Positions 6,851 through 8,956 of a stretch of DNA of 8,956 bases are shown one piece after another. Both the position numbers and the translations under genes were made by a program. How positions within the stretch are numbered: position 1 is the stretch's first letter; each line of letters begins with the position of its first letter. The notes under the pieces were generated by a model, which ran no database searches, was not told the origin of the DNA, and saw nothing but the letters and a program-made list of their open reading frames with translations. The stretch comes from Candidatus Kuenenia stuttgartensis (GTDB lineage Bacteria; Planctomycetota; UBA1135; UBA2386), in the NCBI GenBank assembly GCA_945861365.1, contig CAMAUH010000153.1, positions 1 through 8,956 of the forward strand, read 5' to 3'.

Positions 6851-8956
6851 ATGCGCGCGCTGCTGCAAACCATCCCCTCGCTGCTGTTCCTGCTGCTCGG
6901 CCTCACGGCCACCGCCCAATGCACCCCGCAATGGCAGGCAGGCGACCCGACCCCGCAGCCCAGTGGCTCGATCAACTCGGTCGTGACCTGGGATCCCGAT
7001 GGCGCCGGGCCAGCGCCCGTGCAACTGGTTGCCGGTGGATCGTTCCGCGTCGGCACGCTCAGCGCGACCAACGTCGCGGCCTACGACGGCACCCAGTGGA
7101 CCGGGCTCGGCACCCTGTTCGGCACCGTGCAGCGACTCATCAACTGGAACGGCCAGCTGGTCGCGATCACCGCCAACAGCCTGGTCGAGTTCGTGATGCT
7201 GTGGAACGGCACCAGCTGGCAAGCGATCGGCAGCATCGCCGGCGCCGGCTCCTACTACGGCTACGCGCGCGCGCTGGCGACCTACAACGGCGACCTGGTG
7301 GTCGCGGGCTCGTTCGGCAGCATCAGCGGCGTCGCCGCCAACGGCATCGCCCGCTGGAACGGCTCGACATGGGCGCCGCTCGGCAGCGGCATCGCGTCCG
7401 GCGACGTCAAGGCACTCGCAGCGTTCGGCAGCGCACTCTACGTCGGCGGCACGTTCACCGCCGCGGGCGGCAGCAGTGCAACCAACCTGGCGATCTGGAA
7501 CGGCAGCAACTGGGGCGCGACGGCCGCGGTGAACGGCACCGTCGAAGCCATGGCCGTGCGCAACGGGCTCGCGATCACCCAGCAGCAACTGCACATCGCC
7601 GGCAGCTTCACCGCCGTCGGTGCGGTCCCGGCCCAACACGTCGCACGCTTCAGTTCCTCGACCGGGCTGTGGAGCGCGCTCGGGACGGGCTTGCCCGGCA
7701 CCAACTGCACCTCGCTGCTCGGGATCAGCTCCGGCATCAGCACCTTCGAGCTGACCGCCGCCGTCGACGCACCCGGCTCCGCGCAGAAGGTCTGGCGCTG
7801 GAACGGCACCACTTGGAGCAACCTCGGCACCGTCACGGACACCATCGGCGACGTACTGCCCTCGAGCCTGTCGTACCTGGGCGGCCGGTACGTGCTCGCG
7901 CTGCGGAACGCCGAGCAGAACGTGCGGCGCTTCGAAGCCAGCGGCGAGTGGATGCCGTTGCGCGGTGCTGGCATCGGCGGCCGCGTCTACGCGGTCGATG
8001 CCAGCGGCAGCGACCTCGTCATCGGCGGTCAGTTCGCGACGATCTCCGGGGCCACCATCAACCACATCGCCCGCGGCAGCCAGAACGCCTGGCAACCGCT
8101 CGGCACCGGCATCGATCCCACCGGCTCCGTGTTCGCGCTGGCGCGCACTGGCAACGGCGACGTCATCGCCGGAGGCAGCTTCACCACCGCGGGCGGCGTC
8201 GCGGTCAACAACATCGCGCGCTGGAACGGCACCGCGTGGGCATCGCTCGGCCCGGGCCTCAACGGCACCGTCTACGCGCTCCGCGTGCTCGGGAACGGCG
8301 ACCTCATCGCGACCGGCGCGTTCACGGCGGCCGGCGCCACCAGCGTCAGCCGCATCGCGCGCTGGAACGGCACGACGTGGTCCGGCCTCGGCCTCGGACT
8401 CAGCGCCCAAGGCAACGCACTGGCCGTCGCGGCGAACGGCGACCTGCTCGTCGGCGGCAACTTCCTCGTCGCCGGCGGCGTGACCTGCAACCGCATCGCG
8501 CGCTGGAACGGCACCACCTGGTCCGCACTCGGCGTCGGCTTCGACAACGCGGTGTTCGCGGTCGCGGTGCTGCCGAACGGCTCGGTCGCGGCCGGTGGCC
8601 GCTTCCAGACCAGCGGTGCTGCGCCCTGCCCGTACGTCGCGCTGTGGAACGGCTCGGCGTGGGCAGCGCCGATGACCGTGTTCTTCCGGCCGAACGACGA
8701 TGTCTACACGCTGCTGGCGTTGCCCGATGGCGATCTCGTCGCCGGCGGCGCGACATGGACCTACTCGCTCAGCTTCCCGCCGATCTACGTCAACACGACG
8801 ATCGCGCGCCTGAACGGCGCGCAGTGGTCGGGGCTCGGCGCCCGGGGCCTCGCAGTGTGGGCGCTCGCGCAGCGCCCGAACGGCACACTGGTCGCCGGCG
8901 GCGACTTCCATCTCGACAGCCAGACCATCAGCGAGAACCTCGCCCAGCTGGTGCCC
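6851..8956 (+). CDS. Secreted beta-propeller-like repeat protein, C-terminus beyond window
   Basis: An open frame of 702 codons without a stop runs from the ATG at 6851 to the last base. Residues 1-22 form a Sec signal peptide (MRALLQT, a Leu-rich core, then TATAQC); Gln before the Cys argues against a lipobox, so cleavage by signal peptidase I is likely. From residue 57 onward the protein is a string of about fourteen repeats with the pattern GDLVxGGxFTxAGG, then IARWNGTxWSxLGxGL, then a VYALxVLxN strand. This resembles the short surface-protein repeats called delta-60 or DUF5122, and each unit could be one four-stranded propeller blade. No catalytic residue pattern or membrane anchor is visible. 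Comparable proteins often end in a sorting or anchoring module, which here would lie outside the window. A GTG at 6815 is an alternative start, but the signal peptide begins cleanly at the ATG. A surface structural or binding role is likely but unproven. Confidence 0.88.
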   Translation, partial: MRALLQTIPSLLFLLLGLTATAQCTPQWQAGDPTPQPSGSINSVVTWDPDGAGPAPVQLVAGGSFRVGTLSATNVAAYDGTQWTGLGTLFGTVQRLINWNGQLVAITANSLVEFVMLWNGTSWQAIGSIAGAGSYYGYARALATYNGDLVVAGSFGSISGVAANGIARWNGSTWAPLGSGIASGDVKALAAFGSALYVGGTFTAAGGSSATNLAIWNGSNWGATAAVNGTVEAMAVRNGLAITQQQLHIAGSFTAVGAVPAQHVARFSSSTGLWSALGTGLPGTNCTSLLGISSGISTFELTAAVDAPGSAQKVWRWNGTTWSNLGTVTDTIGDVLPSSLSYLGGRYVLALRNAEQNVRRFEASGEWMPLRGAGIGGRVYAVDASGSDLVIGGQFATISGATINHIARGSQNAWQPLGTGIDPTGSVFALARTGNGDVIAGGSFTTAGGVAVNNIARWNGTAWASLGPGLNGTVYALRVLGNGDLIATGAFTAAGATSVSRIARWNGTTWSGLGLGLSAQGNALAVAANGDLLVGGNFLVAGGVTCNRIARWNGTTWSALGVGFDNAVFAVAVLPNGSVAAGGRFQTSGAAPCPYVALWNGSAWAAPMTVFFRPNDDVYTLLALPDGDLVAGGATWTYSLSFPPIYVNTTIARLNGAQWSGLGARGLAVWALAQRPNGTLVAGGDFHLDSQTISENLAQLVP
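7019..8956 (+). repeat. Array of about 14 propeller-blade-like protein repeats
   Basis: Thirteen complete units and a cut fourteenth can be set in register by the small-hydrophobic-GG-x-F strand and the WNG[ST]xW strand. Unit starts that I could place exactly are 7019, 7289, 7430, 8009, 8156, 8297, 8438, 8579, 8729 and 8882. Units 5-7 (about 7580-8008) are degenerate: they lose the WNG or GG motifs in part. The usual unit is 47 residues, with some of 49-54. Confidence 0.75.
8156..8578 (+). repeat. Three consecutive 141-base tandem repeats
   Basis: Units at 8156-8296, 8297-8437 and 8438-8578 are each exactly 47 codons. The 20-mer atcgcgcgctggaacggcac recurs identically at 8213, 8354 and 8495, 141 bases apart each time, and the flanking GGC-GAC and AAC-GGC codons also repeat. 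The units differ elsewhere, so they are related copies rather than identical duplicates. Confidence 0.8.

Noticed and set aside
6788..8911. 707-codon open frame on the minus strand
   Set aside because: It mirrors the repeat-protein gene. Its apparent repeats (RRAVPARDA-like) are the antisense image of the WNGT repeat, and the plus-strand frame has a clean signal peptide and blade pattern.

Overview
The window is very GC-rich, and nearly every codon of the real genes ends in G or C. It carries five protein genes, two of them cut by the window edges. The gene content suggests a member of the Planctomycetota or a relative with similar surface biology: a DUF1800/DUF1501 pair, a GT39-type membrane glycosyltransferase, and two large secreted proteins with weak sequence conservation, one ending in a cysteine-containing module of a kind I associate with planctomycete exported proteins. 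This placement rests on protein style only; no rRNA or other marker gene is present.

Layout. Positions 1-2480, minus strand: a two-gene operon in which a DUF1800 lipoprotein-like gene (963-2480) is followed after 17 bases by a Tat-exported DUF1501 gene (945 down past position 1). Positions 2708-4873, minus strand: a 721-residue secreted protein of unknown function, preceded by a strong hairpin touching its start codon. Positions 4999-6540, minus strand: a GT-C fold glycosyltransferase of the GT39/ArnT-like type. Positions 6541-6850: the only divergent intergenic region. Positions 6851-8956, plus strand: the first 702 residues of a secreted protein made of about 47-residue beta-propeller-like repeats, continuing beyond the right edge.

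How the genes fit together. All five products are predicted to be exported or embedded in the membrane, so this is a cell-envelope or surface region. DUF1800 and DUF1501 are commonly neighbours and probably act together outside the cytoplasm; one appears to leave through Sec as a lipoprotein and the other through Tat, already folded. The glycosyltransferase would transfer sugars from a lipid carrier on the outer face of the membrane and lies between two secreted proteins, but nothing in the sequence proves that it modifies them.

I found no tRNA, rRNA, CRISPR array, insertion sequence or phage gene. I did not find a clearly new multi-gene system. The most worthwhile oddities are the start-site hairpin at 4874-4902, the exact 141-base repeats near 8156-8578, the three-part 721-residue protein, and a shared C-rich leader directly before three start codons.
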